Part shown: piece by piece, positions 32,061-43,005 of the stretch
How the letters are laid out: each line of letters starts with the position of its first letter
Position numbering within the stretch: the stretch's first letter is position 1
NCBI GenBank assembly: GCA_020747015.1
Contig: JAGTJM010000007.1
Span: 496,001-560,000, forward strand
From: Pyrenochaeta sp. MPI-SDFR-AT-0127
Lineage: Eukaryota; Ascomycota; Dothideomycetes; Pleosporales; Cucurbitariaceae
Direction: 5' to 3'
Length of the DNA: 64,000 bases
Notes under the pieces: model-generated
The model's input: the letters and a program-made list of their open reading frames with translations, nothing else
Told to the model about the DNA's origin: nothing
The model's database searches: none
Made by a program: the position numbers and the translations under genes

Positions 32061-34183
32061 CCGTGTCCGTGCACCCCTTGCACGTTTTCACCCCTTGCAC
32101 GCTGAACAACATAACAGCTGAAATACAAATAAGGCTGCAGAGCCATCCACAACAGCTATTACTACGAGATTTTATGGTAGAGTACTTAGTTAACCTATGT
32201 GATTAACTTGCTCTACTTGTATTTACCTGGAAGCTTAACGTTGCGGCCGCAGCGTGTTGTGGCGGGTGGAGCGGTTGATGCGGCGCCTAACGCCTCCTTA
32301 CCACCCACAGCATCAACCACCTGCTTCTTCTGCTTGATATCTCCCCTGGGGGGCTTTGAAGCTTGCCTCTTACCCTTCTGGGATAATTTGATAGGTTTCT
32401 TGGCGTTTTGAGCCTCCCGCTGGCCATCTCGCTCAGCCACCTGATCACCCTTATCCTTCTCCCTGACTGCCTCGGCCTTCTCTCTCTCTACACGCCTCTC
32501 CTGCTTCTGTCGATCGAGCTTCCCCTTGAGCAGCTTGTTGGCTGCTCTAACCTCAGCCCTCTCAGCTTTTTTCTGCTTCTTCTCGTCCGCATCACGCTCC
32601 TTTATCACTTGACGAGTATGTGCTTCCCTGACCTTGCTTGATGACCAGATAACAGCACCACCATGATACTCCTTGCGCTGCTGCAGGTCAAGCGGTTTGC
32701 CACGTGCGTCTTGCTTCTTCTTGACAACTAGAGCTTGCCTCAGCCCCTCAACTTCGTGCTGGAGTAGTTGAATATGAGTTGAAATAGAGTGAAACGATCG
32801 GCTGAGCTTCTTGGACTCCTCAGACTTGCTATTCTTGGCTGATACCTTCACAAGCCGATCAAGCTTCCTCCAATCAGACGCGCTGAGCACTGAGGTTGAG
32901 CTTTCTCGTGATTCCTGGTCATCTGGGTGGTTGCTGGTAAACCTCTTAAGTATAACGTCGGGGTTAAGGGGTGCTATACCCGTTGCTTCAAAGGACTTGA
33001 GTATCGTTGTTTCCTTAAAGGAGCTCACCCAGGCCTTCCAGAACAGAGGGAAGAAATCACTCTTCTTAATTGTGAGCAGCCCCTGGCTCTTCTCAAGGAA
33101 GCTTGACAGCTCGGTTGAGTAGGCAGTTGCAAGAGGCTTGAACAGGACCACATCAAGCGGCTGAAGAGTGTGGGTTGAATGAGGGGGAGACACGGCTAAT
33201 AGGATCTTGTTCCGATCACAGTAGTCAAGGAACTCTATAGTAACGTGAGACCCATGGCCGTCAAGGATGAGTAGTCGCCAAGCTCGTCGGGCTTTCTTCT
33301 TAGTGTAGCGATCAAACACCTGTTCGAGCCATGCAAGGCCTATGTGGTTGTTAGACCAGCCTGACGGTGATGAGGTGACGTGTACTAGGTGCTCTCCAGG
33401 GTTAATTGCGTCAACCCAGTTTGATTGTACACCACCGGAGGCAGCCTCATAGATGAGGCTTGGCGGCAGGTATGATCCATCAGCACACACAGCAGCTATG
33501 AGGGTAATCCAATCGCGATTGCCATCTTGAATAGCTGCTCTTACTTCCATCGTCTCCCACAACTGTCGGCTGAAGATCCTCTTCATCTTTGACAGCACAC
33601 CAATCATGAAGCCCTTCTCATCCATATTGTATGTATGCCGAGGCTCAATGCCATATTCGTTGATTTTCTGTTGTAGAAGGTCGAAGTAGAGCTTGTACTT
33701 TGCTTCTGAATCAGCCTTGTGGCGGTCGTTGTCCATACCAGTCGTCCATTGTGAGCAGAGACTGATCTTGTTGCGCTTGAGGAAGCGGGTAACCCAGCTC
33801 TCAGAGATTGATGTTTGAGCTATAGCTGCTGCTGAATTTTGTATCATATGCCTTGTAGGAGGTAAGCCTCGCTTCGTAAGTACTTCTATATACTGTACAA
33901 GCTCCCGCTCCTGTTGTGGGTTGAGCTTGCGTTGGTTGAGTCCTACCATTGCGGGGGACGTTGTAACAGCCCGGTGCCTTCGCGACAGTGTAGAACGCTC
34001 AACACCATGTCTATTAGCTATCTTCTTGTAATTAAGACGCTCTCCAGGCTTCAGCGATTCTATTTCTTTAATCGCATCTTCAATCGGGCTCATATTGGTG
34101 GAGTTAGGTTGGGTTGAATATGGAGGGGTAATTGGGTTGATCGTGCAAGGGGTGAAAACGTGCAAGGGGTGCACGGACACGGG
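32061..34183 (-). mobile_element. pogo-clade transposon P5 (second lineage, 2.12 kb)
   Basis: The ends share CCGTGTCCGTGCACCCCTTG and a second CACCCCTTGCACG unit (about 41 bp inverted). TA lies outside both ends (32059-32060, 34184-34185). Confidence 0.88.
32213..34093 (-). CDS. pogo-like DDE transposase of P5, intact
   Basis: Starting from MSPIEDAIKEIESLK (34093) the protein is 626 aa; the in-frame ATG at 34180 lies in the terminal repeat. It contains a psq/HTH segment (YKKIANRHGVERSTLSRRHR), a CENP-B HTH, and YNMDEKGFMIG, LLILDGHGSH and TLQPLDVVLFKPL as the DDE residues. The C-terminal 170 aa form a highly charged Lys/Glu/Arg coiled coil, ending TTRCGRNVKLPGKYK. It lacks the CCHC knuckle of P1-P4 and so belongs to a different clade, resembling fungal Tan1/Ant1-type elements. 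A C-terminal relic of the same type lies at 56.0 kb. Confidence 0.9.
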   Translation of the reverse strand: MSPIEDAIKEIESLKPGERLNYKKIANRHGVERSTLSRRHRAVTTSPAMVGLNQRKLNPQQERELVQYIEVLTKRGLPPTRHMIQNSAAAIAQTSISESWVTRFLKRNKISLCSQWTTGMDNDRHKADSEAKYKLYFDLLQQKINEYGIEPRHTYNMDEKGFMIGVLSKMKRIFSRQLWETMEVRAAIQDGNRDWITLIAAVCADGSYLPPSLIYEAASGGVQSNWVDAINPGEHLVHVTSSPSGWSNNHIGLAWLEQVFDRYTKKKARRAWRLLILDGHGSHVTIEFLDYCDRNKILLAVSPPHSTHTLQPLDVVLFKPLATAYSTELSSFLEKSQGLLTIKKSDFFPLFWKAWVSSFKETTILKSFEATGIAPLNPDVILKRFTSNHPDDQESRESSTSVLSASDWRKLDRLVKVSAKNSKSEESKKLSRSFHSISTHIQLLQHEVEGLRQALVVKKKQDARGKPLDLQQRKEYHGGAVIWSSSKVREAHTRQVIKERDADEKKQKKAERAEVRAANKLLKGKLDRQKQERRVEREKAEAVREKDKGDQVAERDGQREAQNAKKPIKLSQKGKRQASKPPRGDIKQKKQVVDAVGGKEALGAASTAPPATTRCGRNVKLPGKYK

Positions 34184-34186
34184 TAA

Positions 34187-35239
34187 TTCTCTCTTTTCTT
34201 CCCATCTTGGTTGTAGATAGCATCTGGACTAGATAGCTGGAATCCAGTTACTAGAGACCGCTCACAACTGCCACTACTACCTGATTCACCCTCGCCAATA
34301 GCCTCGTCGCACTCCTCGTTTCTGCTATTATCAACACCGACTTGACGCATGAATACCTCTCTTATACTCCTTCTCAAGGGAGCACGGAAGGTGCCGCCGG
34401 CTTCGCTTTCATTGTTATAAATGCTTGCGCCCTCATTGTAAACATTCCTGCTCGCCCCGCTACAATCTCGCACGATTTCTACCATTAGCTCATCCAATTC
34501 ATCGAGGCTTTTATTCTTAATTCGCTCTAACATGATCAGTCTTAGGGGCTGCGACCGCTCCCATACCGGCTTGAACCTTTTCTTCTCAACGCTCCTCTTT
34601 CCGGCTACCCAATACTCTTCGGCGCCGTCCTGGCCATAGATACGAATCCCTTGAGCCTCATAAGCCCTAATGAGCTCGGATGTCCCCCATCCCTGCGTGT
34701 TCCAGCCGTCTCCAAACATCTCGCGTCGCGCCTTCCAAAGAAGGGTGATAATAGTATAAGGCATGGACTGAAAAGGAAGCTCAACTTTGTCGGGATCAGC
34801 ATACACGGCTGAAAACCACATCATTCTCCGCGTCAAGCCTTGCTTGCGACTGGTCTTAGTCGATGCGATCAGCGCAGCATTCGATGGGTATGGAAGCACT
34901 CGGTGTGTCAAACGAACAAGGTGGAAGAACTTGTCTAGCCACCGTTCCGCCTTCCTGTAGCCTAGCCGTCGTTCAATCAACTCGAAGCTCTTCTGCAAGA
35001 TTGCTCGGTAAGGCCTGTTAGCCCAGCCCAGCCGATCCTCTCCATCGTCCCACAGAAAGAGAAAGTAGAGCAGATCCGCTTCTCAAACCGCATCTTGTCC
35101 CAATCACGAAATAGGGTCGGCTAGCGGTCCCATCGACGAAGAACATATCTTTCATGCCCCGATAGCAGTACACCACTTCGCCGTCTCGCTCGATCGCTGC
35201 TGGTGAAAGCTCTAGGTAGCGTCTGTTAGTCTTCAGCAT
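34187..35239 (-). pseudogene. Unknown conserved-looking gene, frameshifted
   Basis: The main frame (34998-34187) encodes about 270 aa beginning QKSFELIERRLGYRKAERWL, with TRRMMWFSAVYADPD and a C-terminal acidic Ser-rich tail. The pre-insertion stop would have been the TAG formed at the P5 TA target. Upstream (35239-35018) another frame reads LELSPAAIERDGEVVYCYRG, probably the same gene after a frameshift or unresolved intron. I do not recognise the family. It is squeezed between P5 and truncated P6, and its 5' end is lost or lies beyond the P6 end. Confidence 0.4.
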
Positions 35240-35277
35240 GGCCAGGCATGTAGGTAATAATTATGTTATATTATATA

Positions 35278-36111
35278 ACGTACCCCACGGGCGAGTCGGA
35301 CACACGGGCGAGTCGGACACACGGGCGAGTCGGACACACGGGCGAGTCGGACACTCTGCCAAGACCCCATCAAAATGTACAGTCTATCATACTATCGACG
35401 TAATGTCTCAACAACACAACGACTTACCAGCTTCAAAAGAGGCTCGATTACAGCTTGTGACCCAGGCTATTAAGCAAGACGCGACACTTACGCAGCGACG
35501 TGCTGCAGCTATCTATAACGTCTCGCATACAACACTAAGTGATCGACGTGCTGGAAAGACGTTTCGACGCGACTGTACGCCCAACTCAATGAAGCTACTT
35601 AAGACTGAAGAGGAGGTGATTGTTAAGTATATTCTTGACCTTGATGAGCGAGGACATGCGCCCCGGCTTGCTGCCGTGAAAGGTATGGCTGATTCTCTAC
35701 TCGCTGAGCGCCACCGAGACCCAGTCGGCCAGAACTGGGCTGCAACCTTTGTTAAACGCTCACCTGAGCTTAAAGTCAAGTTCAATCGAAAGTACGACTA
35801 CAAGAGAGCACTCTGCGAAGATCCTAAGGTTGTGCGAGACTGATTCCGCCGAGTACAGAATATAAAAGCTAAGTATGGTATCCTTGATGAGGATACCTAC
35901 AACTTCGATGAGACAGGCTTTATGATGGGCCAGATATCAACTGGAGCTGTTGTTACGAGTTCTGAGCGTCGAGGACGACCAAAAACTGTCCAGCAGGGTA
36001 ATCGAGAGTGGACGACGGTCATCCAGGGTATCAACGCAATGGGGGTGGGCAATCCCACCCTTCATCATCTTCCAGGGCAAGCACCACCTCTCTGCCTGGT
36101 ATAAGGAGGAT
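35278..36111 (+). pseudogene. Truncated pogo/Fot copy P6
   Basis: The left end starts at the TA (35276-35277) and carries four tandem copies of ACGGGCGAGTCGGACAC. The transposase starts at 35403 (MSQQHNDLPASKEARLQ) and is close to P2. A TGA at 35841-35843 replaces the Trp of the RxWFR motif, a frameshift lies near 36040, and homology ends at WYKED around 36110. The right half, including two catalytic Asp and the right terminal repeat, is gone. Confidence 0.85.
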
Positions 36112-37318
36112 GGCCCGTTCCCCTAAACTCCCCAGCCATTGCCTCATAGACGACCCGCAGCTCCTCGGCCGTGACTTGGCGGTAGACATAGCCGTTGAGC
36201 ATGCTCTCGACTGCGTCGATCTCGTCTTTCAGCAAAGCTGTGGATGGGTACTTCTATAACATTTCTCGAGCCTGGCCGAGATGGTTCAGACCCATTTCCA
36301 TCAGAAGGTCTGAGGTGTCAGTAGCACCATCCGTGCTCGAGGTTTGTGACGGTGTGGACGAGCCAAGAGAGCGCGAGAATCCATAAAGTTGCGCAGCAAA
36401 GATATGACCTTGCACCTCTTCTCTTGGGTGTACAGTATCATGGGCAAACTTGATCAAATTTCCACAATCGAGTAGGTGAGCTGACAGATCCACCTTGACT
36501 CCCGTATTGATCGGTGTTGCGCCTTTGCGTAACTGGATAAAATCAGAGAGAATGGTGATATCGCATTTCAGCAGCAATGCCATTGCAAGAAGACATCCCT
36601 TAACTTGGATAACAGCTTCGTCGTACCGAAACTCCTGCTCCCTTCTGTGCTGGAGATTGGCATACTTCACCAAATCAGCGACCCGTTGGAAGGGCTGTTC
36701 CTCTTTCTGCACTTGTCTTGCATACGAGTTGATCATATGCCAGATTTTGATCATCGGACCATATCGTTCCTTGCCCACTACTTCTTGCAATTTTTGGAGT
36801 TGCCTAAGCCGGGAGTCGGGGCGGGTAAGGATGCCTTCTCGACGGGCAGGCTGAGCAACCTTGGTGGTTGGGGCTTTCTCTAGCTTCTCCTGTTCTGTAA
36901 GGAGACGATCTGCAAGAGCGATGTATTTCGCCTGTGACCATGTAACAAATTTCTTTGTTGCCTCGTCAAGCATGGCCCGACGCACAATGCGGCCGTATCT
37001 AGAAATGTTTCGAAGCGAACCGCGACAGGTGGCGCAAACCCTAATCCCGAGTTACCCATCTAGAATGGTCGGGAAGCTCCGCGAATCTTCATGGGAAGCC
37101 CGTTTTCATCCAACTCATAATGCGCTGCCATGTTCATTTGGCCGTCCATGGACGACACCGTCAGGAAGTGGCCACAGTCAGGGAAAATGCAGGGCTCTTC
37201 ATCCAAGTTGATCTCGCGATATTCTTTCATTTCGAGGAAGTCGACACACGTAGACTTGATATCCTCGGATCCGCACTGCTGGCAGTACGTTGACGTTGGG
37301 CAAATCTCTCCACAGAAA
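36112..37318 (-). pseudogene. NFX1/ZNFX1-type helicase C-terminal fragment
   Basis: Frames on the minus strand read, in order: CPTSTYCQQCGSEDIKSTCV, DFLEMKEYREINLDEEPC, FPDCGHFLTVSSMDGQMNMA, then after a frameshift RVCATCRGSLRNISRYGRI and VRRAMLDEATKKF. A 243-codon frame (36985-36254) follows. After its stop (36254) the frame continues DEIDAVESMLNGYVYRQVTA and EAMAGEFRGTG, then is cut at about 36111. This matches the C-terminal region of fungal NFX1-type zinc-finger SF1 helicases (ZNFX1 relatives), whose last domain is an RZ-type finger, missing here. The helicase core is absent too. Relatives act in RNA silencing or RNA surveillance. Confidence 0.72.
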
Positions 37319-37417
37319 GCTCATAGTTCGGTGTAACAGAGCTAAGGAGAAGAGGGCCTTTATTATCATTTTGAATTGCTCTAGTGTAGAGGCAGACCAA
37401 TGATAATTGACAGCCCT

Positions 37418-39652
37418 CTATCGTACAGAACGAGACATACATCCCCTCAACGAACAAACTTCACGTAAATAGCTATCACCAGCGTTGTTTTTTTGGAATC
37501 CCCGTTTCCGCTTTTGGTTCGATGAGATATTGCCCAGAGGCTTCCGAATTGTTGCCCGCTCCAGGTCGACAACCATCAATCGACCTTCCACTTTGTCGTA
37601 AACCAAGTTCCGTAACTCCGCATCTCCGTGCAAAACATGCCGTTGATGGAACGCTCGCACCGCCTCCGTGGCTTTCTGCATAAATAAAGGCCAGTTGTCT
37701 GACCTTACATATTCGCACAAGGGCCGTCCTGCCCAGCTGAGCAAGAGCATTCGTGTGTATTCTCCACCACTGTAGTAGTAAGGAAGCTGGAGCAGAAGTT
37801 CCCCCATGCATGCCGGGATATAAGTGCCTTGCAGGTCAGAAAGATGCTTGTAAACACGGCTTTCGTTACGAAGGTGTTTTTGGTTGTGTTTCTCCATGCC
37901 TTTGGCGACGAACGTGTATCCATGTGAAGACAGTCGAATTTTGAAAAGAGCACCTCGTGATCCTTTCACATGAAGCGGCATACAATCGGCATTGCTTCCC
38001 CGGTCGGTCGCCAGTTGGGCCCGAATGAGATGCAAAAAGTCTTCTCTTGGGATATGCTTCTCTTGGTGTGACCCAATATTCGGGCACGTTGGGTCAAGAT
38101 TTTCGCTTCGTATCAGACCGAGCAGACAATTGTGCGTGCAGAACGGTCGCTCACGGATAGAAATCCGATATCCAACATCATCCGAATTAGATTGTGTACC
38201 TGGTCTGCCCTTGTTCGTACGCCTGCTTACTTGCCGTTGGCTGGATCGGGTGGCCTTCGGCTGGGGCGGAGGTGTTGGCAAAGGCGGATCTGAATCACCG
38301 CGATCATCGTTGCGGTCGCCACGATATTGGTTATTGCTATCGGCATTGCCAGCTGCGCACCGTCCACGAGTGAGGATCGGGGATCGTTCAACCTCTTTCC
38401 ATCTTCTAGGCTTGTAAGCCGACAGGGACGGAGAAACCCCTGGCTTACGTGCAGTCTCCGGGATCTTCTTCAGAATATCAACATATTCTACGGCCCAGGT
38501 ATCCAATTTAGCCGCGGCATCGTGCCATGTCTGGGGCGGAAGGTCTGTTGCCATTGCATGCAGAATGAATGCGAAGATCTGTGCCACTGCTGTCCGATGT
38601 AGCCGATCATCATCCTCTTGCGAAACGTCCAGTGACGGAATGCAGGTATGGTAATAGACTATAGTTGGGTCATCCGGAATGTGCAAAAAGATTATGACTT
38701 CGCCTGTGAAAATATAGCCATCATGAAGCCCATGATGGATCATGTATGAGAAGCACTGTGTTACCACCGCTGCCATAAGCCACTTCACCAGATATTCGGC
38801 GCTGTCATCGTCGTGATTGATGACATCGCAATCAGGCACAATCTCTCCCGTCAAGCCAGTGACAATGATCTCTTGTGTCAGTTTATGCGGGGCCTTGTAC
38901 TCGATCGCTACCACGGGGGTTCGTTTCTCGTCCGTAAGTCGGTATATACAAAACTGATCTGCTCGTCCGCCTTGTCCCCGACCCCGGCCGGCTGCTCTTG
39001 TACCCCGACCTTTGCCCGCGATTCCACTTGACTGGAGTGATACGTGTGACATCGCTTTTTCAATTGTTTCATCTCTTGACGAGCCCAGATTTGTATGGCT
39101 TTCGAAAGATATTGTTCCCTGTAGGTTCAGTCGGACTTGTAAATCAGCATCTCGCGACACCTCTTTAACAAGCTTCTGCACCGCATTCTCCACGATATCT
39201 CTTCCCACATACCGGAGTCCAGACTCGCTGCTGATTGGATCGAGCGTAGATCGGACATACTGCATCTGGTGCGATGAAGGAAATACCCGGCTCGAACCAA
39301 ACGATAGACTATCAGAGAGTCTTTCCCAAACTTTTCGTTGCCGAGTTATAAAATTGTCCTCCCACGGTATAATGCGTTTAGGGTATTTTCGTCCGGCCGG
39401 CCGCGTAGTATCGCCTTGAGTCGTGAGCGAAAGGTCTGTGACCGCCCGGACGGCTCTCCAAAGCTCATGGCAGTCCTCAAGATATCCATTGATGGTATTT
39501 GGCAGTGCGTCTCGAGCAGCTTCCTCTGCTACCTCTCGTCGGCGTTGTTCTTCCTTCCGTTGTGCCTCTGCTGCCTCTCGTTGTGTCTCTGCTGCCTCGC
39601 GTCTGTGGCGTTCTTCTTCAAGCTGCCTTCGAAGCTCCGCGATTTCCTCCAT
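37418..39652 (-). CDS. Nuclease-like plus kinase-like fungal protein (744 aa)
   Basis: A single-exon frame of 744 aa has four parts. Residues 1-48 form a Glu/Arg coiled coil. Residues about 90-260 end in RADQFCIYRL and VVAIEYKAPHKL, matching a PD-(D/E)XK-like core with D232, E251 and K253. A low-complexity Pro/Arg linker covers about 415-485. After CTHNCLLGLIRSENLDPTCP, residues about 560-700 form a protein kinase-like fold with K584 (FVAKG), E597 (NESRV), HGDAELRN (D677, N682) and VVDLE (D696). The catalytic residues look present. Proteins with this nuclease-then-kinase order are abundant and variable in Pezizomycotina and resemble the effector-like Crinkler/RHS-type toolkit. It is one of few undamaged host genes here. 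Function is inferred only; it could equally be an orphan regulatory kinase. Confidence 0.78.
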   Translation of the reverse strand: MEEIAELRRQLEEERHRREAAETQREAAEAQRKEEQRRREVAEEAARDALPNTINGYLEDCHELWRAVRAVTDLSLTTQGDTTRPAGRKYPKRIIPWEDNFITRQRKVWERLSDSLSFGSSRVFPSSHQMQYVRSTLDPISSESGLRYVGRDIVENAVQKLVKEVSRDADLQVRLNLQGTISFESHTNLGSSRDETIEKAMSHVSLQSSGIAGKGRGTRAAGRGRGQGGRADQFCIYRLTDEKRTPVVAIEYKAPHKLTQEIIVTGLTGEIVPDCDVINHDDDSAEYLVKWLMAAVVTQCFSYMIHHGLHDGYIFTGEVIIFLHIPDDPTIVYYHTCIPSLDVSQEDDDRLHRTAVAQIFAFILHAMATDLPPQTWHDAAAKLDTWAVEYVDILKKIPETARKPGVSPSLSAYKPRRWKEVERSPILTRGRCAAGNADSNNQYRGDRNDDRGDSDPPLPTPPPQPKATRSSQRQVSRRTNKGRPGTQSNSDDVGYRISIRERPFCTHNCLLGLIRSENLDPTCPNIGSHQEKHIPREDFLHLIRAQLATDRGSNADCMPLHVKGSRGALFKIRLSSHGYTFVAKGMEKHNQKHLRNESRVYKHLSDLQGTYIPACMGELLLQLPYYYSGGEYTRMLLLSWAGRPLCEYVRSDNWPLFMQKATEAVRAFHQRHVLHGDAELRNLVYDKVEGRLMVVDLERATIRKPLGNISSNQKRKRGFQKNNAGDSYLREVCSLRGCMSRSVR

Positions 39653-40152
39653 TAAAGTCGATGGCTAAATGAATCGATTGCAAGTATTCGGCTAAAATAT
39701 TTAAGGAGCGTTCGTTTTGTGATCGCTCTGAGAAGCAACGTGCGAGCGCATTAGATGCCGTGATGACGTTCGTTCCTATCTGTCAATAAACAACCTTGCC
39801 AAGGAGATATTCAGCCGACGTTGCTCCGATGCTTGACTAGACGCCTTCTCGGGATGGAAACTTGGTATTAGCCGAGTCGAGCTAAAGCGAAAGCGGTTTA
39901 GCTGTTTTACACCCTAGGTACCGTATAAATTCGACACAGGGCTGCTGAGATTTGTCCCCACGTTTTTGAGATTTGTCCCCAATTTGAGATTTGTCCCCAG
40001 CGCTAATTTAGCGGAAATTAATCGCTCGACTTGGCTTAGTGCGTAATCTATGGACGCGACACCATCGCGACACTGCCGCGTCTATGTAGCAGATAGACAC
40101 AACCATAGAATCGCTGGTGTTGAGTTTGCACGCTCGTCTTGTGTACCTTACC

Positions 40153-42840
40153 ATGGAAGACATTGCGGCCCCACTGGACCAGGTCTACAGCTCCTTTGAA
40201 GAAGCGTATGATGCGCTCAAAATGCACGGCATGCAGCATGGCTACGGCTTTGTCCTTAAGCGGAGTTTGCCCCATAACTGTGAGGTCAAAACACGTTACT
40301 ACTACCATTGTGATCGTTTCAGGAAAAATTACAATTCAACCGCAAAGATCCTAAGCACAAGTACGCGCTCTACTGGATGTCCCTTCAAGCTGGTCATCTT
40401 CAAGGTGAAGCAAAGCGATCAGTGGAGGCTGGAGGTCCAGAACAAGAACCACAACCACTGTCGATCAATCAACCCTAGCGCGCACAATGTTTACCGCAGG
40501 CGTACAGTTGCACAGAAAGAGGTGATCGAGTCGATGACGCATGCTGGAGTACGGCCAATTGCAGATACTGGCCGCCATTCAAAGGGAGGATCAGGACACC
40601 CTGGTCACTGCTACAGACATTCGCGGCGAGAGGAAGGCAGTCAGAGAGAAGCACCTGAACGGAAGGAGCCCAGTGGAGACGTTGCTGGATGACTTATCTA
40701 CAGTAGACTGGGTATTCGCTGTCAAGAAGGATAACAACAATCGCGTTCAGAATCTCTTCTTCGCCCACCATAAACAGGTAGAGCTGCTGCTTGCTAATCC
40801 AGATGTACTGTTGATGGACTGCACATACCGCACCAACAAGTATAGACTCCCATTGTTGCATATACTCGGCTACACCAACCTGCAGACCTTCTTCTCTGCA
40901 GGCTTCTGCTTCCTTAGTAATGAGACGCAAGCAGACTACTATTGGGCTATCGCAAACTTCCTCCTTAAGACAGGGGTACAACAACCGCGGGTTTTCATCA
41001 GTGATCAGGAAGAGGCGTTGAAGATGTCTGCTCGAGTACTACTTCCAGAAGTCCCTGTAAGGGGCTGCGCAAAGGTTGCCGATGCCTGGTAACAGGATTG
41101 TATTCAATGAGGAAAGAAAGCTATCTCAGGAGTAAGGCAGCATTTATATCTGCCTAACTCCTCGTGGCTCTATGATCGAGAAACTTCTAGAAGTTTCTAG
41201 GACTCCGAAGGTTCCACCGAGGAACATTACAACTAGGCTTTAGCCTGTTACAGCTTCTGTGCGTATGGCACATCAACAAAAACGTCCAGACCAAGGCCCA
41301 GCAGATCTGGCGCGATGCTGATGGCACGACGAAGGAAGAGAAGCAGAGGATCGCTGAGCATAGGGCTGCATTTATGAAACGTTGGACTCAGGTAAGCCCT
41401 ATGTCAATTGCTTAGTACTTCCTGAAGGGAGCTGCCCTCTGAGCAAATCGCTTGTGGAGCTGACTGAAGCAGCTCGTCTACGCAAAGAGACCGCTGGAGT
41501 TCCAGCTGAAGTGGAACGATCTGCTTAAAGACTACAGCCACCAGCAGGAACTCTGCAGGTACCTACAGGAGAACCAATACCTCACACGCACCGAGTGGGC
41601 AGCTGCCTGGACTTCCCACCACCGCCACTACGGCACGATCACTAACTCGCCTTTCGAAGGCATGCACAAGGTTCTGAAGGACTACCTCATGACCTCAAGG
41701 GGTGACTTGCTGCGTGTCACTGAGAGAATCGAGCAGATGGTCAAAAGCCAATACAACAAGTATATGAAGGAGCTTGCTTCTTCCAAGCATAGTGTCAAAT
41801 TTGGGCATAGCCTAGAGTAAATGCCTTTTCTACCTCCTGGAATCCATGAGGTTCTGACGCCGCCGGCGATCGAGCGCATCAGGCAACAACATCTGCTATA
41901 CCAGAAAGAACAGAGGCAACGTCGTAGCCAACATCCCTGCTCCGGGCTGTTTGAGAAGACGAATGGCCTTCCATGTCGTCATACTTTACGAGATGTGAGG
42001 ATGTCTGGTTCAGCTTTACGACTGAATTATCTTTATGACGATCATTGGCGCTATCAACGTGAGCAAGGACGGTCGATTAGCTTGCCTCCAAGGCCACATC
42101 ATTCTGTTCTGGAGCCGCTCATCGCGCAAACAAGAGGCGGATTGAGGAGGAATGAGGCATCGACTCGCCGAGATCCGTCAGCTTTCGAACTGCGTGTGCC
42201 ACCTTCTGTCCCTCGCCTTCAGCCTCACCATCAACTCCATGGGCAGACACTTGCTGAAGCCCTGCGACAGGTGAACGCCTCTGTGACCGTGTCGATTCCT
42301 ACGGCTATACCAAGTGAGAACCCTGTGACTACCTGTGTATCGGTGTCGATCCCTGCACCTGCTCCTATACCTACGATTACCTCTTCTCGTCCGTCTCCGC
42401 CTGTGGCTGTGGCTGTGTCTGTCACCATGGCTCCACCTCCTGCCTGGCAACCTCCATCGTTAGAAGAGTTCCTGGCCGACATCGAGCATCGAAGGTCTCA
42501 GCCTGTTTTATATGAGTGCAACGACATGATCTCAGCGACTAACTTTCTAGCAGAGACGGGGCAGGAAGATGATCCTGCAGAGTTAGTTGAAGCACGGAAT
42601 ATGGCACTCGCTACACAAGGGCTTTTTGCTTCTTGTACTCCAACTATGGCATGGAACTATCACTTTGGAGATATGGGAGCTTTCTACATCGAGAGGTATG
42701 CGCAAGTCGATGCTCAAAATGCGTCTGTTGAGTCTCAAGATGTACCTCCGCGTCGACCTAAGCGTGCGGCAGCAGTAACAGCTTCTGAGGCTTGGAAAGA
42801 TCTCAGCCCACGTAAGAGAAAACGGCGTAATAGAAGATAA
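40153..42840 (+). pseudogene. MULE transposase, broken
   Basis: The first frame (MEDIAAPLDQVYSSF) has a FAR1/WRKY-like zinc domain with CPFKLVIFKV and NHNHC. A frameshift near 40560 leads to a frame with LLMDCTYRTNKYRLPLLH and VFISDQEEAL, two DDE Asp positions. It stops at 41090 at a small insertion. It resumes at about 41254 (WHINKNVQTKAQQIWRD), then GTITNSPFEGMHKVLKDYL, a stop at 41818, and a last frame with a SWIM-like finger (HPCSGLFEKTNGLPCRH) and a long Pro/Ser-rich tail to 42840. Coding damage contrasts with the perfect terminal repeats, so a related active copy may still mobilise it. Confidence 0.82.
41087..41252 (-). repeat. Short insertion in the MULE, solo-LTR-like
   Basis: It separates two transposase segments and is bounded by GGTAACAGG and CCTGTTACA, inverse to each other. 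Internally it has a perfect palindrome GAAACTTCTAGAAGTTTC and, on the minus strand, GATATAAATGC resembling a TATA box. A 5-bp duplication was not found. Confidence 0.5.
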
Positions 42841-43005
42841 GATCAATAAGACAACGTTCACTTGAGCTACTAGAGACAGCGCTGTGCAGCTGCATTTGTT
42901 GTTTTGTAATTTATTTTCCCACCAGTAGAGATTAGGGCTAGCGCTGGGGACAAATCTCAAATTGGGGACAAATCTCAAAAACGTGGGGACAAATCTCAGC
43001 AGCCC

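Larger units (their letters stand above)
39939..43005 (+). mobile_element. Mutator-like element (MULE), 3,067 bp
   Basis: Terminal repeats of 67 bp (39939-40005, 42939-43005) are perfect inverse copies and each holds three GAGATTTGTCCCC units. No matching 9-bp flanks are visible. Confidence 0.88.

Noticed and set aside
32408..33122. Open frames opposite the P5 transposase
   Set aside because: They are antisense shadows of a long coding frame and contain Leu/Ser-rich nonsense without motifs.
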